In this document: piece by piece, positions 43,497-53,468 of the stretch
Layout of the letters: each line of letters begins with the position of its first letter
Position numbering within the stretch: the first letter of the stretch is position 1
NCBI RefSeq assembly: GCF_023101665.1
Contig: NZ_CP082161.1
Location: forward strand, 4,092,001 to 4,156,000
Reading direction: 5' to 3'
DNA from: Bradyrhizobium sp. 195
Lineage (GTDB): Bacteria > Pseudomonadota > Alphaproteobacteria > Rhizobiales > Xanthobacteraceae
Length of the DNA: 64,000 nucleotides
Translations under genes and position numbers: made by a program
Notes under the pieces: model-generated
Seen by the model: the letters and a program-made list of their open reading frames with translations, nothing else
Databases searched by the model: none
Told to the model about the DNA's origin: nothing

Positions 43497-44357
43497 GTGA
43501 ACTGGCTCTGGCAGATCTTCGATCCCGCTACGATCGGGGCGTTCTTCACCCAGTTTCGCAACGAGATGGCCGAACCGACCTTCTGGATCGCGGTCGGCAA
43601 GATCATCTGGATCAACATCCTGCTCTCCGGCGACAACGCGCTGGTGATCGCGCTCGCCTGCCGCGGCCTGTCGCCGCGGCACCGGCTGTGGGGCATGATC
43701 TTCGGTGCCGGCGCAGCGGTGATGCTGCGGATCATCTTCACCGGCATCGTCGCGACCCTGATGGAGCTGCCGTATCTCAAGCTCGTCGGCGGTCTCGCGC
43801 TGATCGTGATTGCGGCCAAGCTCCTGGTGCCGGAAAACGAAAACGAGGACGACGTCGAGTCCGCCTCGCATCTATGGCAGGCCATCCAGATCGTCGTGGT
43901 CGCCGACATCGTCATGAGTCTCGACAACGTCATCGCGGTTGCCGCCGCGGCCAATGGCAGCGTGCCGCTCTTGATCCTCGGCCTTGCCATCAGCGTGCCG
44001 CTGATCGTCGCCGGTGCGGCGCTGATCATGGCGCTGCTCGAAAAGCTGCCGGTCCTGGTCTGGGCTGGTGCTGCGCTGCTCGGCTGGATCGCGGGCGAGG
44101 TGATCGCGACCGACCCAGGCGTCGCGCCGAGGCTGCACACGCTCTTCGAGGGCCCGTTCGGTGCTTCGCTCGACTCGATGCTCGGTGCCTTGCGCATCCC
44201 GCCGCAATTCGGCCATGGCGGCGCCGGCGGCGAATATCTCTGCGCGATCCTCGGCGTGGTCGTCGTGCTGGTCGTCGGCACCATCTGGCGCCGGCGCAGC
44301 CTGAGCGCCGCCGCACTGGAATCGTCCGAGCGGCACGCCAGGGCGTCGGCGGAGTAG
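43497..44357 (+). CDS. TerC/YjbE-family integral membrane protein
   Basis: A 286-residue protein with about seven membrane helices. The two conserved acidic motifs SGDNALVIALA (first repeat, about 43-53) and MSLDNVIAVAA (second repeat, about 140-150) define the TerC family, whose members are linked to tellurium resistance and, in several bacteria, to manganese export. GTG start; purine-rich GGGCGAAAGGA lies ahead of it. The 45-base gap from ndk leaves no room for a manganese riboswitch. Confidence 0.9.
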   Translation: MNWLWQIFDPATIGAFFTQFRNEMAEPTFWIAVGKIIWINILLSGDNALVIALACRGLSPRHRLWGMIFGAGAAVMLRIIFTGIVATLMELPYLKLVGGLALIVIAAKLLVPENENEDDVESASHLWQAIQIVVVADIVMSLDNVIAVAAAANGSVPLLILGLAISVPLIVAGAALIMALLEKLPVLVWAGAALLGWIAGEVIATDPGVAPRLHTLFEGPFGASLDSMLGALRIPPQFGHGGAGGEYLCAILGVVVVLVVGTIWRRRSLSAAALESSERHARASAE

Positions 44358-44379
44358 GCGTTTCCGAGGGATGCACACG

Positions 44380-44404
44380 TCACCTCTCCTCGCTGGAGAG
44401 GTGA
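44380..44404. terminator. Hairpin between convergent terC-like gene and ppx
   Basis: TCACCTCTCC (44380-44389) pairs with GGAGAGGTGA (44395-44404), five-base loop; placed between two convergent stops so it may serve both strands, though no long T-run is present. Confidence 0.6.
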
Positions 44405-44422
44405 GCGCTTCTTCAGCCGATG

Positions 44423-45925
44423 CTACCGCCTCACGATCGAGCCGGCGCGGCTGACCAGCCGGGCGAGCGCGCGAAAACGGCTGCCGACGCGGTCGGCGAC
44501 GAGATCGCCGAGGCGGTGCTCGAACACCAGCATCAGTTTGCGTCCCAGGCTGCGGAAATGCGTGGCTGGCAGGACGCCCGGCCGCGCCGCTGAGATCAGA
44601 TGCGCGACGCGGAACGCAGCGCCCAGGAGGCGCGCGCGTTCGAGCTGCGCCGGCGTCAGCAGTTCCTGCATGGTGACCGGCGGCTGGTTTTCCTCGCTCA
44701 GGCCCGCATAGCGATAGAACACCGACAGCCCGACGAAGGCGCGCTCGGTGTGGGTGATCGCGCCGAAATTGCCGTTGACGACGAGGCTCAGTGTTTGCTC
44801 GCCGCGATGATCGGGATGCACGCGCCAGCCGATGTCGGACAGCAGGCACGCGGTGTGGCGCAGCCGGCGGTCCTCATCGGTCTCACGCAGCTTCACGACG
44901 CGCGCGAGGCGGTCGGTCCAGGCGATCAGCTCGCGGGCGTGCTTGGCCGAGCGTGACAGCAACTGATTCAGCTCTTCGGCAGCGCAGATCAGGCCGTCCT
45001 TGTTGCGTTCCGCCTCCGGCAGCTTCTCGTGCAGCAGGCCCTCGCGCACGCCGAAGGTCGAGAACACGATGGTCTTCGGCTTCGCCACGAGGATGATGTG
45101 CTCGAGCACCAGCGCCGCATAGGTGAGGAGCGGGCGGCGCGCGTCCGCAACGCTCTCGATATCGGCGAGCATGTCTGCGGCCGCAAGGCGCCGGAGACGG
45201 CGCGAGAAATCGAGCGCCTCAGCCGCGGAAATCGAATAGCCGTGCATCACCTGGAGCGGATAGCCGCTCTGGATGATGTGAATGCGCGCGAGCGCGCGCC
45301 AGGTGCCGCCGACCGCGTAGAAAGTGCGGCCGCGGCCCGCGGTGAGCTGCGGCACCTCGTCGAGCGCCTCGCGCACGATGCGATCGGCGCGCTTGAGCGA
45401 TTTGTGTGCGAGATCCTGGAGCGCGAGTCCGCCGAGCGGCAGCGTCACGCCGCTGCGCACGCTGTTCTTGCGCACGTCGATCAATTCGAGCGAGCCGCCG
45501 CCGAGATCGCCGACGATGCCGTCGGGGTGATGGATGCCCGAGATCACACCAAGTGCCGACAGCCGCGCCTCGCGCGGACCCGACAGGATCTCGATCTTGA
45601 CGGCGCAGATGCGCTCGGCCTTGGCGATGAAATCGGGGCCGTTGGAGGCGTCGCGGCAGGCGGCGGTCGCGATCGCGAACACGCGTCCGACCTGCATCAC
45701 GCGGCACAAGGCGCGGAATCGCTTCAGCGAGGTCAGCGCCTTGTCGACGGCGTCGGGCGCGAGCAGGCCGGTGCTCTGCACCTCGCGCCCGAGGCCGCAC
45801 AGCGTCTTCTCGTTGAAGATCGGAATGAGGCTCCGCGTCAGCCCCTCGTAGACGACGAGACGGACCGAGTTGGAACCGATGTCAATGACTGCGACGCTCG
45901 AGCCGCGCTTGCGCGGCCGCTTCAC
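44423..45925 (-). CDS. ppx: Exopolyphosphatase / guanosine pentaphosphatase family
   Basis: A 500-residue protein. The N-terminal actin-like ATPase fold is marked by IDIGSNSVRLVVYE (14-27) and DLGGGSLELI (about 140-150); a C-terminal HD-like helical domain follows (ACLLSDIGWRVHPDHRGEQ). It removes phosphate from polyphosphate ends and may act on pppGpp. It lies 15 bases after ppk1 in the same direction, so synthesis and breakdown of polyphosphate are co-expressed. Confidence 0.93.
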   Translation of the reverse strand: MKRPRKRGSSVAVIDIGSNSVRLVVYEGLTRSLIPIFNEKTLCGLGREVQSTGLLAPDAVDKALTSLKRFRALCRVMQVGRVFAIATAACRDASNGPDFIAKAERICAVKIEILSGPREARLSALGVISGIHHPDGIVGDLGGGSLELIDVRKNSVRSGVTLPLGGLALQDLAHKSLKRADRIVREALDEVPQLTAGRGRTFYAVGGTWRALARIHIIQSGYPLQVMHGYSISAAEALDFSRRLRRLAAADMLADIESVADARRPLLTYAALVLEHIILVAKPKTIVFSTFGVREGLLHEKLPEAERNKDGLICAAEELNQLLSRSAKHARELIAWTDRLARVVKLRETDEDRRLRHTACLLSDIGWRVHPDHRGEQTLSLVVNGNFGAITHTERAFVGLSVFYRYAGLSEENQPPVTMQELLTPAQLERARLLGAAFRVAHLISAARPGVLPATHFRSLGRKLMLVFEHRLGDLVADRVGSRFRALARLVSRAGSIVRR

Positions 45926-45940
45926 GTCGGAAATCCCTGA

Positions 45941-48148
45941 TCAGGATTGATGGCGTTCGTTCCGGCGCGTGAGACGACGCGGCGAGGATTCCTTGAGCGA
46001 CTTTCCACGGCCAGACAGACTCGGATTTGTCATGAAGTAGTTGTGGACATTGAAAGGCTCCTCGCCCTTCGCGGTCTTCATACGCGTTGAGGACCCGTCC
46101 GGCAACAATTGCCAGCTCTGCTCATTGTCCTTCAGGTTGGCGACCATGATCTGTTCGAGAACCTGCTGATGCACCGTCGGATTTTGCAGCGGACACAGCA
46201 CCTCGACGCGGCGGTCGAGGTTGCGCGGCATCATGTCGGCCGAGGAGATATACACAGCCGCTTTGGCGCTCGGCAGGCCCTGACCCATGCCGAAGCAGTA
46301 GATTCGGCCGTGTTCCAGGAAGCGTCCGATGATCGACTTGACGCGGATGTTCTCGGACAGGCCGGGAATGCCGGGACGCAGGCAACAGATGCCGCGCACC
46401 ACGAGCTCGACCTGCACGCCGGCCTGTGAGGCCTCGTAGAGCGCGTCGATGATGTCGGGGTCGACCAGCGCGTTCATCTTCATCCAGACCGCACCGGGCC
46501 GGCCGTGCCGTGCATGCGCGGTCTCGCCCTGGATGTGCTCGATGATGCGCTTGCGCAAGGTCAGCGGCGACACCGCCATCTTTTCCAGATCGCTCGGCGC
46601 GGCATAGCCGGTGATGAAATTGAACACGCGCGCGGCATCGCGGCCGATGGTCGGATCGGAGGTGAAGTAGGAGAGGTCGGTGTAGATGCGCGCGGTGACC
46701 GGGTGATAATTGCCGGTGCCGGTGTGGACGTAGGTGGTGAGGCTGCCGCCCTCGCGGCGCACCACCATCGAGAGTTTTGCGTGCGTCTTCAGTTCGAGGA
46801 AGCCGTAGACGACCTGCACGCCGGCGCGTTCGAGGTCGCGCGCCCAGCGGATGTTGGCTTCCTCGTCGAAGCGCGCCTTCAGCTCAATCAACGCCGTGAC
46901 GGATTTGCCGGCTTCGGCGGCTTCCACGAGCGCGCGCACGATCGGCGAGTTGCTGGAGGTGCGGTAGAGCGTCTGCTTGATGGCGACGACATCGGGGTCG
47001 CGCGTCGCCTGCTGCAGGAACTGCACCACCACGTCGAAGGATTCGTAGGGGTGATGGACGACGAGGTCCTTCTGCCGGATCGCGGCAAAGATGTCGCCGC
47101 CATGCTCGCGCACGCGCTCGGGATGGCGCGGCACGTAAGGGGTGAATTCGAGATCGGGCCGGTCGAGGCGGGTGAGCTGCGAGAGCTCGTTCATGGCGAG
47201 CACACCGTCGACCAGGAACACCTCGTCGTCGGCGGCCGAGAGCGCATGCTGCACGAAGTTGCGCAGCTCTTCCGGCATCTTTCCGTCGATCTCGAGCCGG
47301 ATCACCGACCCGCGGCGGCGGCGCTTCAGCGCAGTCTCGAACAGGCGGACGAGGTCTTCGGCCTCTTCCTCGATTTCGAGCTCGGAGTCGCGGATGATGC
47401 GGAAGGCGCCCTGGCCGTGGAGATTGTAGCCGGGGAACAGGCGATTGATGAACAGGCCGGTCGCCTGCTCCAGCGAGATCAGCCGGACGGCCTTGCCCTC
47501 GGTCGGCAGGCGGATGAAGCGGTCGATCTTGCCGGGCATGCGGATCAGCGCGTTCATCTGCTTGCCGTCGGCGGCGCGCGTGAGCTGGAGCGCGATCGTG
47601 AAGCCGAGGCTCGGAATGAACGGGAAGGGGTGAGCCGGGTCGATCGCGAGCGGCGTCAGCAGCGGGAACACGTTGTTGAGGAAGTAATCCTCGATCCAAG
47701 TTCGTTCCGCCTTGGTGACGTCCTTGCCGTCGACCAGGACGATGCCGACGTCGGCCAGCGTGCCGCGCAGATCGCGCCAGATCGCCTGCTGGTCGGAGGC
47801 AAGCTGCGAGACGGTGCGGTTGATCAGCGCGAGCTGCTCGGACGGCGTCAGGCCGTCGGGGCTGCGCTCGGCAATCCCCTCGCGCACCTGGGCCTTGATG
47901 CCGGCGACGCGGACCATGAAGAATTCGTCGAGGTTATTCGCTGAAATCGACAGGAATCGCACGCGTTCGAGCATGGGGTGGCTCGGATTGACCGATTCCT
48001 CCAGGACGCGGCGGTTGAAATGCAGCCAGGAAAGCTCGCGGTTGATGAATCGTTCGGGGCTCGATGCGATCGCCGGCAGGCCTTCGGCCTCGGGGGCTTT
48101 CTCTTTAACTTCAACAGCTTGCGCAGAATCCATCAGAAGTCGGTCCAT
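45941..48148 (-). CDS. ppk1: Polyphosphate kinase 1
   Basis: A 735-residue enzyme forming polyphosphate from ATP. N-terminal domain starts [19 protein letters not shown]; the phospholipase-D-like catalytic domains contain the autophosphorylated His456 (KTHAKLS) and the second essential His475 (HTGTGNYH). The start may be ATG 48148 or 48133. Located upstream of ppx and downstream of hdaA, an order seen in related genomes. Confidence 0.95.
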   Translation of the reverse strand: MDRLLMDSAQAVEVKEKAPEAEGLPAIASSPERFINRELSWLHFNRRVLEESVNPSHPMLERVRFLSISANNLDEFFMVRVAGIKAQVREGIAERSPDGLTPSEQLALINRTVSQLASDQQAIWRDLRGTLADVGIVLVDGKDVTKAERTWIEDYFLNNVFPLLTPLAIDPAHPFPFIPSLGFTIALQLTRAADGKQMNALIRMPGKIDRFIRLPTEGKAVRLISLEQATGLFINRLFPGYNLHGQGAFRIIRDSELEIEEEAEDLVRLFETALKRRRRGSVIRLEIDGKMPEELRNFVQHALSAADDEVFLVDGVLAMNELSQLTRLDRPDLEFTPYVPRHPERVREHGGDIFAAIRQKDLVVHHPYESFDVVVQFLQQATRDPDVVAIKQTLYRTSSNSPIVRALVEAAEAGKSVTALIELKARFDEEANIRWARDLERAGVQVVYGFLELKTHAKLSMVVRREGGSLTTYVHTGTGNYHPVTARIYTDLSYFTSDPTIGRDAARVFNFITGYAAPSDLEKMAVSPLTLRKRIIEHIQGETAHARHGRPGAVWMKMNALVDPDIIDALYEASQAGVQVELVVRGICCLRPGIPGLSENIRVKSIIGRFLEHGRIYCFGMGQGLPSAKAAVYISSADMMPRNLDRRVEVLCPLQNPTVHQQVLEQIMVANLKDNEQSWQLLPDGSSTRMKTAKGEEPFNVHNYFMTNPSLSGRGKSLKESSPRRLTRRNERHQS

Positions 48149-48285
48149 CCAGTTCGCCCCAATTTGCGACTTACGCGCAAAACCGGCGGGAGCATGTGTT
48201 AGAGCGATGACGTTTCGATGACATTGATGTTCCGCCGCTCCGCCGCGTCAAGCGGGTCTGGCGTGGGGGCGGCCGCGCAGGCCGA

Positions 48286-48963
48286 TCAGGCGTCCCGCAA
48301 GAGCTCGGCGGCCAGCGCCCTTGTGACAGGGCGGCCGAGCCGGAGGGCCTCGCTGTCGAGCAGTTCGACGGCCTGGCGGGCGGCGGCCGAGGACCGCTCC
48401 AGGCGGGTGGCGAGGTAGCCGACCACGCTCTCGTCCACGGCGAGCTGGCGGTCGGCGCAGAATTTGACGATCAGGCCGCGGAAGAGCTGGTCGTCGGGCG
48501 GCAACAACGCGACCACGGGCACGGCGCGCAAACGCGAGCGCAGGTCGCGGAGCTCGATCTCCAGCGAGACCGGCACCTCACGTCCGGTGAAGAGGACGTA
48601 GGCGCCGTCCTCGCGGGCGAGATTCATCAGGTGGAAGAGGGCGCGTTCGTCGAATTCCCCCACCTTGAGATCCTCGACGACCAGCGCGCCGGTGGCGAGC
48701 GCGCCCGGAACGGCTGTGGCAGTCAGTGCATTGGCCGAGGTTGAGCGGGCACCTGATACCTCGGCCCAGATCGCGGCGAGATGGCTCTTGCCGCTTCCCT
48801 CCGGACCGGCGAGCCACATGATCCGGTTCGGCCATTCCGGCCAGCTGTCGATCAGGCCGAGACCGGCCGCGTTGGCAGGGCCTTCAAGAAAGTTGTCCCG
48901 GCTGAGGCTCTCCGCATGCGGAAGCGAAAACGCCAATTGTCGGGGATGGACGCGGCCTGCCAC
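48286..48963 (-). CDS. hdaA: DnaA-related regulator HdaA (regulatory inactivation of DnaA)
   Basis: From GTG 48963 a 225-residue AAA+ protein similar to DnaA domain III but without the DNA-binding domain IV. It starts with RQLAFSLPHAESLSRDNFLEG, the DnaA-like N-terminus with a clamp-binding QLAFSL element, followed by Walker A GPEGSGKSHLA and a Walker B-like VVEDL. Hda promotes ATP hydrolysis by DnaA on the sliding clamp. The start is uncertain; an ATG at 49092 would overlap the 3' end of the next gene by 37 bases, and GGAG lies ahead of the GTG. Confidence 0.88.
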   Translation of the reverse strand: MAGRVHPRQLAFSLPHAESLSRDNFLEGPANAAGLGLIDSWPEWPNRIMWLAGPEGSGKSHLAAIWAEVSGARSTSANALTATAVPGALATGALVVEDLKVGEFDERALFHLMNLAREDGAYVLFTGREVPVSLEIELRDLRSRLRAVPVVALLPPDDQLFRGLIVKFCADRQLAVDESVVGYLATRLERSSAAARQAVELLDSEALRLGRPVTRALAAELLRDA

Positions 48964-49055
48964 GCTTGCTTTGCTCCATGCCGGCGTGCCGGCTTGCTGG
49001 ATAAGGATTCGACTTAATCGAGCGGGAGTTGGCCTTTTGCGGGCCGCATCCGCTC

Positions 49056-49598
49056 TCATTTGGCCTCGATCGTGCTCATGTGCCGCAGCCACTCGACCAG
49101 ATAGAGTGACACCGAGGAGAGCGTGAAGACCGTCACGAGACCCATCAGGATGATATCATAAGGAGCCGGCTTGAAGCCGAAGGCAAGCGCCGCCAGCACC
49201 AAGGCGGCGAACGACACCTGTGCAACGGTGTTGAGCTTGGACACCTTCGAGGGCTTCATCTCGACCGGCCGGTCGAACAGCCAGGATACGATCACGGCGG
49301 CGACGATCATGATGTCGCGCGACACCACCAGGATCACGATCCAGCGCGGAATCGCGCCCCAGATGCCCAGCGCCATGTAGATCGAGACCAGCAGCGCCTT
49401 GTCCGCGAGCGGATCGAGCAGGGCGCCGAGCTCGCTCGTCATGTTGAAGCGCTTGGCCAGGAAGCCGTCCACGGCATCGCTGATACCGGCGATCAGGAAG
49501 ACGGCGAACGCCACCTCCATTTGGCTCGACACGATGGCCCAGACGATGATCGGGACCAGCATGATGCGGCCCAAGGTAATGATGTTCGGAATACTCAC
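49056..49598 (-). CDS. CDP-alcohol phosphatidyltransferase (phosphatidylglycerophosphate synthase-like)
   Basis: From GTG 49598 a 180-residue protein with about five membrane helices. The family motif reads D41-x2-D44-G45-x2-A48-K49-x8-G58-x3-D62-x3-D66; the usual Arg after Ala is Lys here. The N-terminus SIPNIITLGRIMLVP is that of PgsA-type enzymes, so CDP-diacylglycerol plus glycerol-3-phosphate is the likely reaction, but other head groups are possible. GGGAAG lies ahead of the GTG. Divergent from purM. Confidence 0.85.
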   Translation of the reverse strand: MSIPNIITLGRIMLVPIIVWAIVSSQMEVAFAVFLIAGISDAVDGFLAKRFNMTSELGALLDPLADKALLVSIYMALGIWGAIPRWIVILVVSRDIMIVAAVIVSWLFDRPVEMKPSKVSKLNTVAQVSFAALVLAALAFGFKPAPYDIILMGLVTVFTLSSVSLYLVEWLRHMSTIEAK

Positions 49599-49754
49599 GA
49601 AAGCGCTTCCCGGCACCCGGCCTGACCTCGAATTCGGCCCTTTGGAGGCTGAACCGGTTGATATCTCTACATAGTATACGGAGGGGCGCCATGCGAGCCA
49701 TTGCGCGTCCCCGGAATTCGACGTAACCAGCCGCAAACCCACTGGAAATCGGGC

Positions 49755-50828
49755 ATGACCGACCGCAAAAACGGCCTCACTTACGCCGATTCAGGCGTCG
49801 ATATCGATGCGGGCAACCGCCTGGTCGACCTGATCAAGCCGATGGTGCGCGCCACCGCACGGCCCGGCGCCGACGCCGAGATCGGCGGATTCGGCGGCCT
49901 GTTCGACCTCAAGGCGGCCGGATTCAAGGACCCCGTCCTGGTGGCCGCCACCGACGGCGTCGGCACCAAGGTCAAGATCGCGATCGAGACCGGGCTGCAC
50001 GGCGGGATCGGCATCGACCTCGTCGCCATGAGCGTCAACGACCTCGTGGTGCAGGGCGCCGAGCCGCTGTTCTTCCTGGACTATTTCGCCTGCGGCAAGC
50101 TCGACCCCGAGGCCACGGCCGCGATCGTCGCGGGCGTCGCGGAGGGCTGCCGCGAATCCGGCTGCGCCCTGATCGGCGGCGAGACCGCCGAGATGCCGGG
50201 ACTCTACAAGGACGGCGATTACGACCTCGGCGGCTTTGCCGTCGGTGCGGCGGAGCGGGGTACGCTGCTGCCGCGCAAGGATATCGCCGCAGGCGATGCC
50301 GTGATTGGTCTCGCCTCGTCGGGCGTGCATTCCAACGGCTTCTCGCTGGTGCGCAAGATCGTGGAGCAATCCGGGCTCGGCTTCGAGGCACAGGCGCCGT
50401 TCGCGCCCGTGATGACGCTCGGCGGCGCGCTGCTGACGCCGACGAAGCTCTACGTCAAATCCTGCCTGCGCGCGATCCGCGAGACAGGCGCGGTGAAGGG
50501 GCTCGCCCACATCACCGGCGGCGGCTTCACCGACAACATTCCGCGCGTGCTGCCGAAGACTCTCGGCGTCGGCATCGACCTTGCGCGCCTGCCGGTGCTG
50601 CCGGTGTTCAAATGGCTCGCCGCTCAGGCCGGCATCGCCGAGCTGGAAATGCTGCGCACGTTCAATTGCGGCATCGGCATGATCGCGATCGTCGAGCCCG
50701 ACAAGGTCGACAAGGTGATCGAGGTCTTCACCGACGCCGGTGAGACGGTGGCGCAGCTCGGTACCGTGATTCCGGCCGAGGGCGAGCACCGCGTCGTCTA
50801 TAACGGTCACCTCGACATGGCACTGTAA
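49755..50828 (+). CDS. purM: Phosphoribosylformylglycinamidine cyclo-ligase
   Basis: A 357-residue enzyme closing the imidazole ring in purine synthesis (FGAM to AIR). Motifs: [14 protein letters not shown] at the start, [37 protein letters not shown] and [19 protein letters not shown] 49755 is chosen by family homology. Its stop overlaps the purN start by one base (TAATG). Confidence 0.97.
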   Translation: MTDRKNGLTYADSGVDIDAGNRLVDLIKPMVRATARPGADAEIGGFGGLFDLKAAGFKDPVLVAATDGVGTKVKIAIETGLHGGIGIDLVAMSVNDLVVQGAEPLFFLDYFACGKLDPEATAAIVAGVAEGCRESGCALIGGETAEMPGLYKDGDYDLGGFAVGAAERGTLLPRKDIAAGDAVIGLASSGVHSNGFSLVRKIVEQSGLGFEAQAPFAPVMTLGGALLTPTKLYVKSCLRAIRETGAVKGLAHITGGGFTDNIPRVLPKTLGVGIDLARLPVLPVFKWLAAQAGIAELEMLRTFNCGIGMIAIVEPDKVDKVIEVFTDAGETVAQLGTVIPAEGEHRVVYNGHLDMAL

Positions 50829-51496
50829 TGACTGGCGCTATGATGAAGCGCCGCGTCGCCATCCTGATCTCCGGCCGCGGCTCCAACATGGCCGCGCTGA
50901 TCAAGGCCGCAACCGCAGCCGATTTCCCGGCCGAGATCTCGCTCGTCATCTCGAACAAGGCCGATGCGCTCGGCCTGGAGCGGGCCAAAGCGAGCGGCGT
51001 CAACACGCTGGTGATCGAGAGCAAGCCGTTCGGCAAGGACCGCGCCGGCTTCGAAAAGGTGCTGCAGGCGGCGCTCGACCAGCACGGTATCGAGCTGATT
51101 TGTCTGGGCGGCTTCATGCGCCTGTTCACGGCCGAGTTCACAAAAGCCTGGTACGGGCGGATGCTCAACATCCATCCCTCGCTGCTGCCGTCCTTCCCCG
51201 GCCTCGACCCGCACGGCCAAGCCCTGCGCGCCGGCGTCAAACTGTCCGGCGCGACGGTACACTTCGTGATCCCCGAGACTGACGCCGGTCCAATCGTGAT
51301 GCAGGGCGCGGTTCCCGTCAGCGATCACGACACGGGCGATACGCTGTCCGAGCGCATCCTCGAGGTCGAGCATCGCATCTATCCCGAAGCGCTGCGGCTG
51401 CTCGCGACGGGCAAGGTCCGGATCGAGGGTGACGTCTGCAAGACGGCGGGCAGCTCTGCGTCGGAGAATTTTCTGGTCGCGCCGCTGGTGGGCTGA
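50828..51496 (+). CDS. purN: Phosphoribosylglycinamide formyltransferase
   Basis: A 222-residue enzyme using 10-formyltetrahydrofolate to formylate GAR. Motifs: VAILISGRGSNMAALI for phosphate binding, GGFMRLF, and the active-site Asn and His in LNIHPSLLPSFPG with the downstream Asp in VIPETDAGPI. The start may be the second or third Met (MMKRRVAIL). Translationally coupled to purM. A palindromic element follows the stop by nine bases. Confidence 0.96.
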   Translation: MTGAMMKRRVAILISGRGSNMAALIKAATAADFPAEISLVISNKADALGLERAKASGVNTLVIESKPFGKDRAGFEKVLQAALDQHGIELICLGGFMRLFTAEFTKAWYGRMLNIHPSLLPSFPGLDPHGQALRAGVKLSGATVHFVIPETDAGPIVMQGAVPVSDHDTGDTLSERILEVEHRIYPEALRLLATGKVRIEGDVCKTAGSSASENFLVAPLVG

Positions 51497-51505
51497 AGCC
51501 TCCCC

Positions 51506-51589
51506 GTCATTGCGAGGAGCTCTTGCGACGAAGCAATCCAGAATCGTTCCGCGGAGAGATTCTGGATTGCTCGCTTCGCTCGCAATGAC
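51506..51589. repeat. 84-bp palindromic element, family A copy 3
   Basis: GTCATTGCGAGGAGCTCTTGC at the left, CTCGCAATGAC at the right, inner arms GAAGCAATCCAGAATC and GATTCTGGATTGC. Long shoulder on the left, as in copy 1. Sits just after purN and could act as its mRNA 3' end. Confidence 0.9.
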
Positions 51590-51659
51590 GGAATATGTCG
51601 CCGACGCGCGCCGTCCAACGACCCTCCGCGCAACAGGCGAGCCCTCGTTTCACTGCCCC

Positions 51660-51687
51660 AAATAAAATCCCCCGGCAGAGCCGGGGG
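51660..51687 (-). terminator. cspA terminator
   Basis: CCCCCGGC (51669-51676), loop AGA, GCCGGGGG (51680-51687); on the minus strand followed by ATTTTATTT, a classic intrinsic terminator about 40 bases after the gene. Confidence 0.85.
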
Positions 51688-51725
51688 CAACGTCATGATC
51701 TCTCGCGATTCAGCTTTGAGAGAAA

Positions 51726-51932
51726 TCAGGAGACCTTGAGGTTCTCCGCGGATGCTTTGCCGCGGTTCTCCACGAGGTCGTATTCAACCACCTGGTTCTC
51801 GTTGAGGGTGGAGAGTCCTGCACGCTCGACGGCGGAGATGTGGACGAACACGTCCTTATCGCTGCCGTTCGGCTTGATGAACCCATAGCCCTTGGTCGGG
51901 TTGAACCATTTGACGGTGCCCTTTTGCGGCAT
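51726..51932 (-). CDS. cspA: Cold-shock domain protein
   Basis: A 68-residue single OB-fold protein with the RNP motifs KGYGFI (14-19) and VFVHISAV (28-35) of the CspA family, which bind single-stranded RNA and DNA. Length is typical. A strong terminator follows. Monocistronic. Confidence 0.96.
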   Translation of the reverse strand: MPQKGTVKWFNPTKGYGFIKPNGSDKDVFVHISAVERAGLSTLNENQVVEYDLVENRGKASAENLKVS

Positions 51933-52302
51933 CGCTAGTCTCCTCCACTAGATATAAAAAAGACGCGGCCGCTTTTCGCGTGCCACGCCACAAACGGGCT
52001 TCCGGTAGTCTGTTCGAGTCTCATCGTCGCGAAACGCACAGCGCGGCCAATTCCGATTGTGGCCAACATTGCAACATGAAAATCGCCCGTTAGCAAGCAG
52101 CGCGCGAATTTCAAGATGGGGGGCGGGTACCATCGTCTGCTATTTGCGACCTGTGGCCGCGGAACCACAATCGAGGGCAATAGGCTCGGTGACAACGAGC
52201 CAACCGGTTGACCCTCCGTGGCAGTTCGGCACAAATCGCCGCATGCGCGAGCCGCTCGTGTTGCATTTTTGCGGGGCGCCCTCCGCTTTGGGATTAGTCG
52301 TC
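51933..52302. other. Divergent region between cspA and the autotransporter gene
   Basis: 370 bases with no convincing gene. CspA genes often have long 5' leaders, so part of this is probably the cspA leader. The autotransporter frame is open back to 52057, so its start could lie further upstream than annotated. Confidence 0.45.
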
Positions 52303-53460
52303 ATGCGCTGCACCTCGCAGCCCTCCGAAACACGGCAGACGATCGGGCTCGACCGCGTCTGTAGGGCCGTGGCAGCGATCGGCATGGCGTTTGCGATCGT
52401 CGCGACGATGTCGGCCGCATCGCCAGTCTTCGCGCAAAGCCCGACGCCCACGCCGATCCCGACGCCCACGCCGTCACCGACCCCAGTCCCGTCGCCGACG
52501 TCGACCAACTACGACCAGTCGACCGGCAGCAGCGCGCTCAATCTCGGCTCCAATTTCCTGGAGCGGCTCGGCAACCAGGCATCCGGCGGCGTCAACCGGG
52601 CGTTCCGGACCAATCCCGGCGGCGGCGGGGCGTCGGCGAGCACAGAAGATCCGCGTAACCGCACCTGGTTCGAGGGCTACGGCATCTCGGTCCGCACCGA
52701 CGCGCAAGGTGACTTCGTCGGCGACAGGCGCAAGACGGTTGGCGGCGTTGCCGGCTTTGGCGCGCGGGTGGCCCCTGGCGTCAATCTCGGCTTCTCCGTC
52801 GACCAGAGCCACACCGACGTCGACGTGCCGCTGGCGCTGCAGTCGGCAACGCTCGACCTGACGCAAATCGGCTTCAACGGCTCGGTCGACAAGGGCCCGT
52901 GGACCTGGGCCTTCGCGGTGGTGCACGGTTTCGGCAAGGTCCGTTCCAGCCGCGACACCGGCCTTGGCCTTGCGAGCGCGAGCTATCGCGCCGCGGTCGA
53001 CGGCGCGCTGACCGAGATCAGCTATTACTGGACCAAGGACCAGATGCGCATCGTGCCCAAGGGTGCGCTGGAATATGTGCGGGCCACCAGCGCGGCGTTC
53101 CAGGAGGCCGGCGGCCTCGAACCGCTCAATGTCGGCTCGACCGCGCTCTCACGCGCGCGCGTGATGATCGGGGCCGAGATCGGCCGTTACTTCGTCATCG
53201 ACCAGAAGATCCTGGATCTGTCCGCTTACGGCAAGTTCGTCGACAATTTCCACCAGGACCTTGGCTCGATCCAGGTCAGCCTGGGACCTCAGAGCATCGT
53301 CGTTCCCGGCATCGGCGAGAGCCGCTACGGCGCGGATGCCGGCGCCTCGGCTTCGCTGAGCCTGACCGGTGTGGCGCGGCTCTACGTCAATTACGACGGC
53401 AAGTTCCGCAACGAGCTGACGTCGCACCAGGGCACGGTCGGCTTCGAGTACCGGTGGTGA
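52303..53460 (+). CDS. Autotransporter-type outer membrane beta-barrel protein with minimal passenger
   Basis: From ATG 52303 a 385-residue protein: signal peptide ending SPVFAQ (about residue 44), a Pro-Thr/Ser repeat linker (PTPTPIPTPTPSPTPVPSPT), about 50 residues with NLGSNFLERLGNQ, and a C-terminal autotransporter beta-domain ending in the aromatic residue Trp (GFEYRW). There is no recognisable passenger domain, so it would act as a porin-like barrel or display only the linker. ATGs at 52243 and upstream alternatives are in frame; none has a good ribosome binding site. Confidence 0.82.
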   Translation: MRCTSQPSETRQTIGLDRVCRAVAAIGMAFAIVATMSAASPVFAQSPTPTPIPTPTPSPTPVPSPTSTNYDQSTGSSALNLGSNFLERLGNQASGGVNRAFRTNPGGGGASASTEDPRNRTWFEGYGISVRTDAQGDFVGDRRKTVGGVAGFGARVAPGVNLGFSVDQSHTDVDVPLALQSATLDLTQIGFNGSVDKGPWTWAFAVVHGFGKVRSSRDTGLGLASASYRAAVDGALTEISYYWTKDQMRIVPKGALEYVRATSAAFQEAGGLEPLNVGSTALSRARVMIGAEIGRYFVIDQKILDLSAYGKFVDNFHQDLGSIQVSLGPQSIVVPGIGESRYGADAGASASLSLTGVARLYVNYDGKFRNELTSHQGTVGFEYRW

Positions 53461-53468
53461 GCTGAAGC

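Noticed and set aside
46505..47944. A 479-codon open frame antisense to ppk1
   Set aside because: Same explanation: shadow of a well-supported gene, with a composition of Arg/Asp/Glu/Ala/Val repeats typical of antisense frames.
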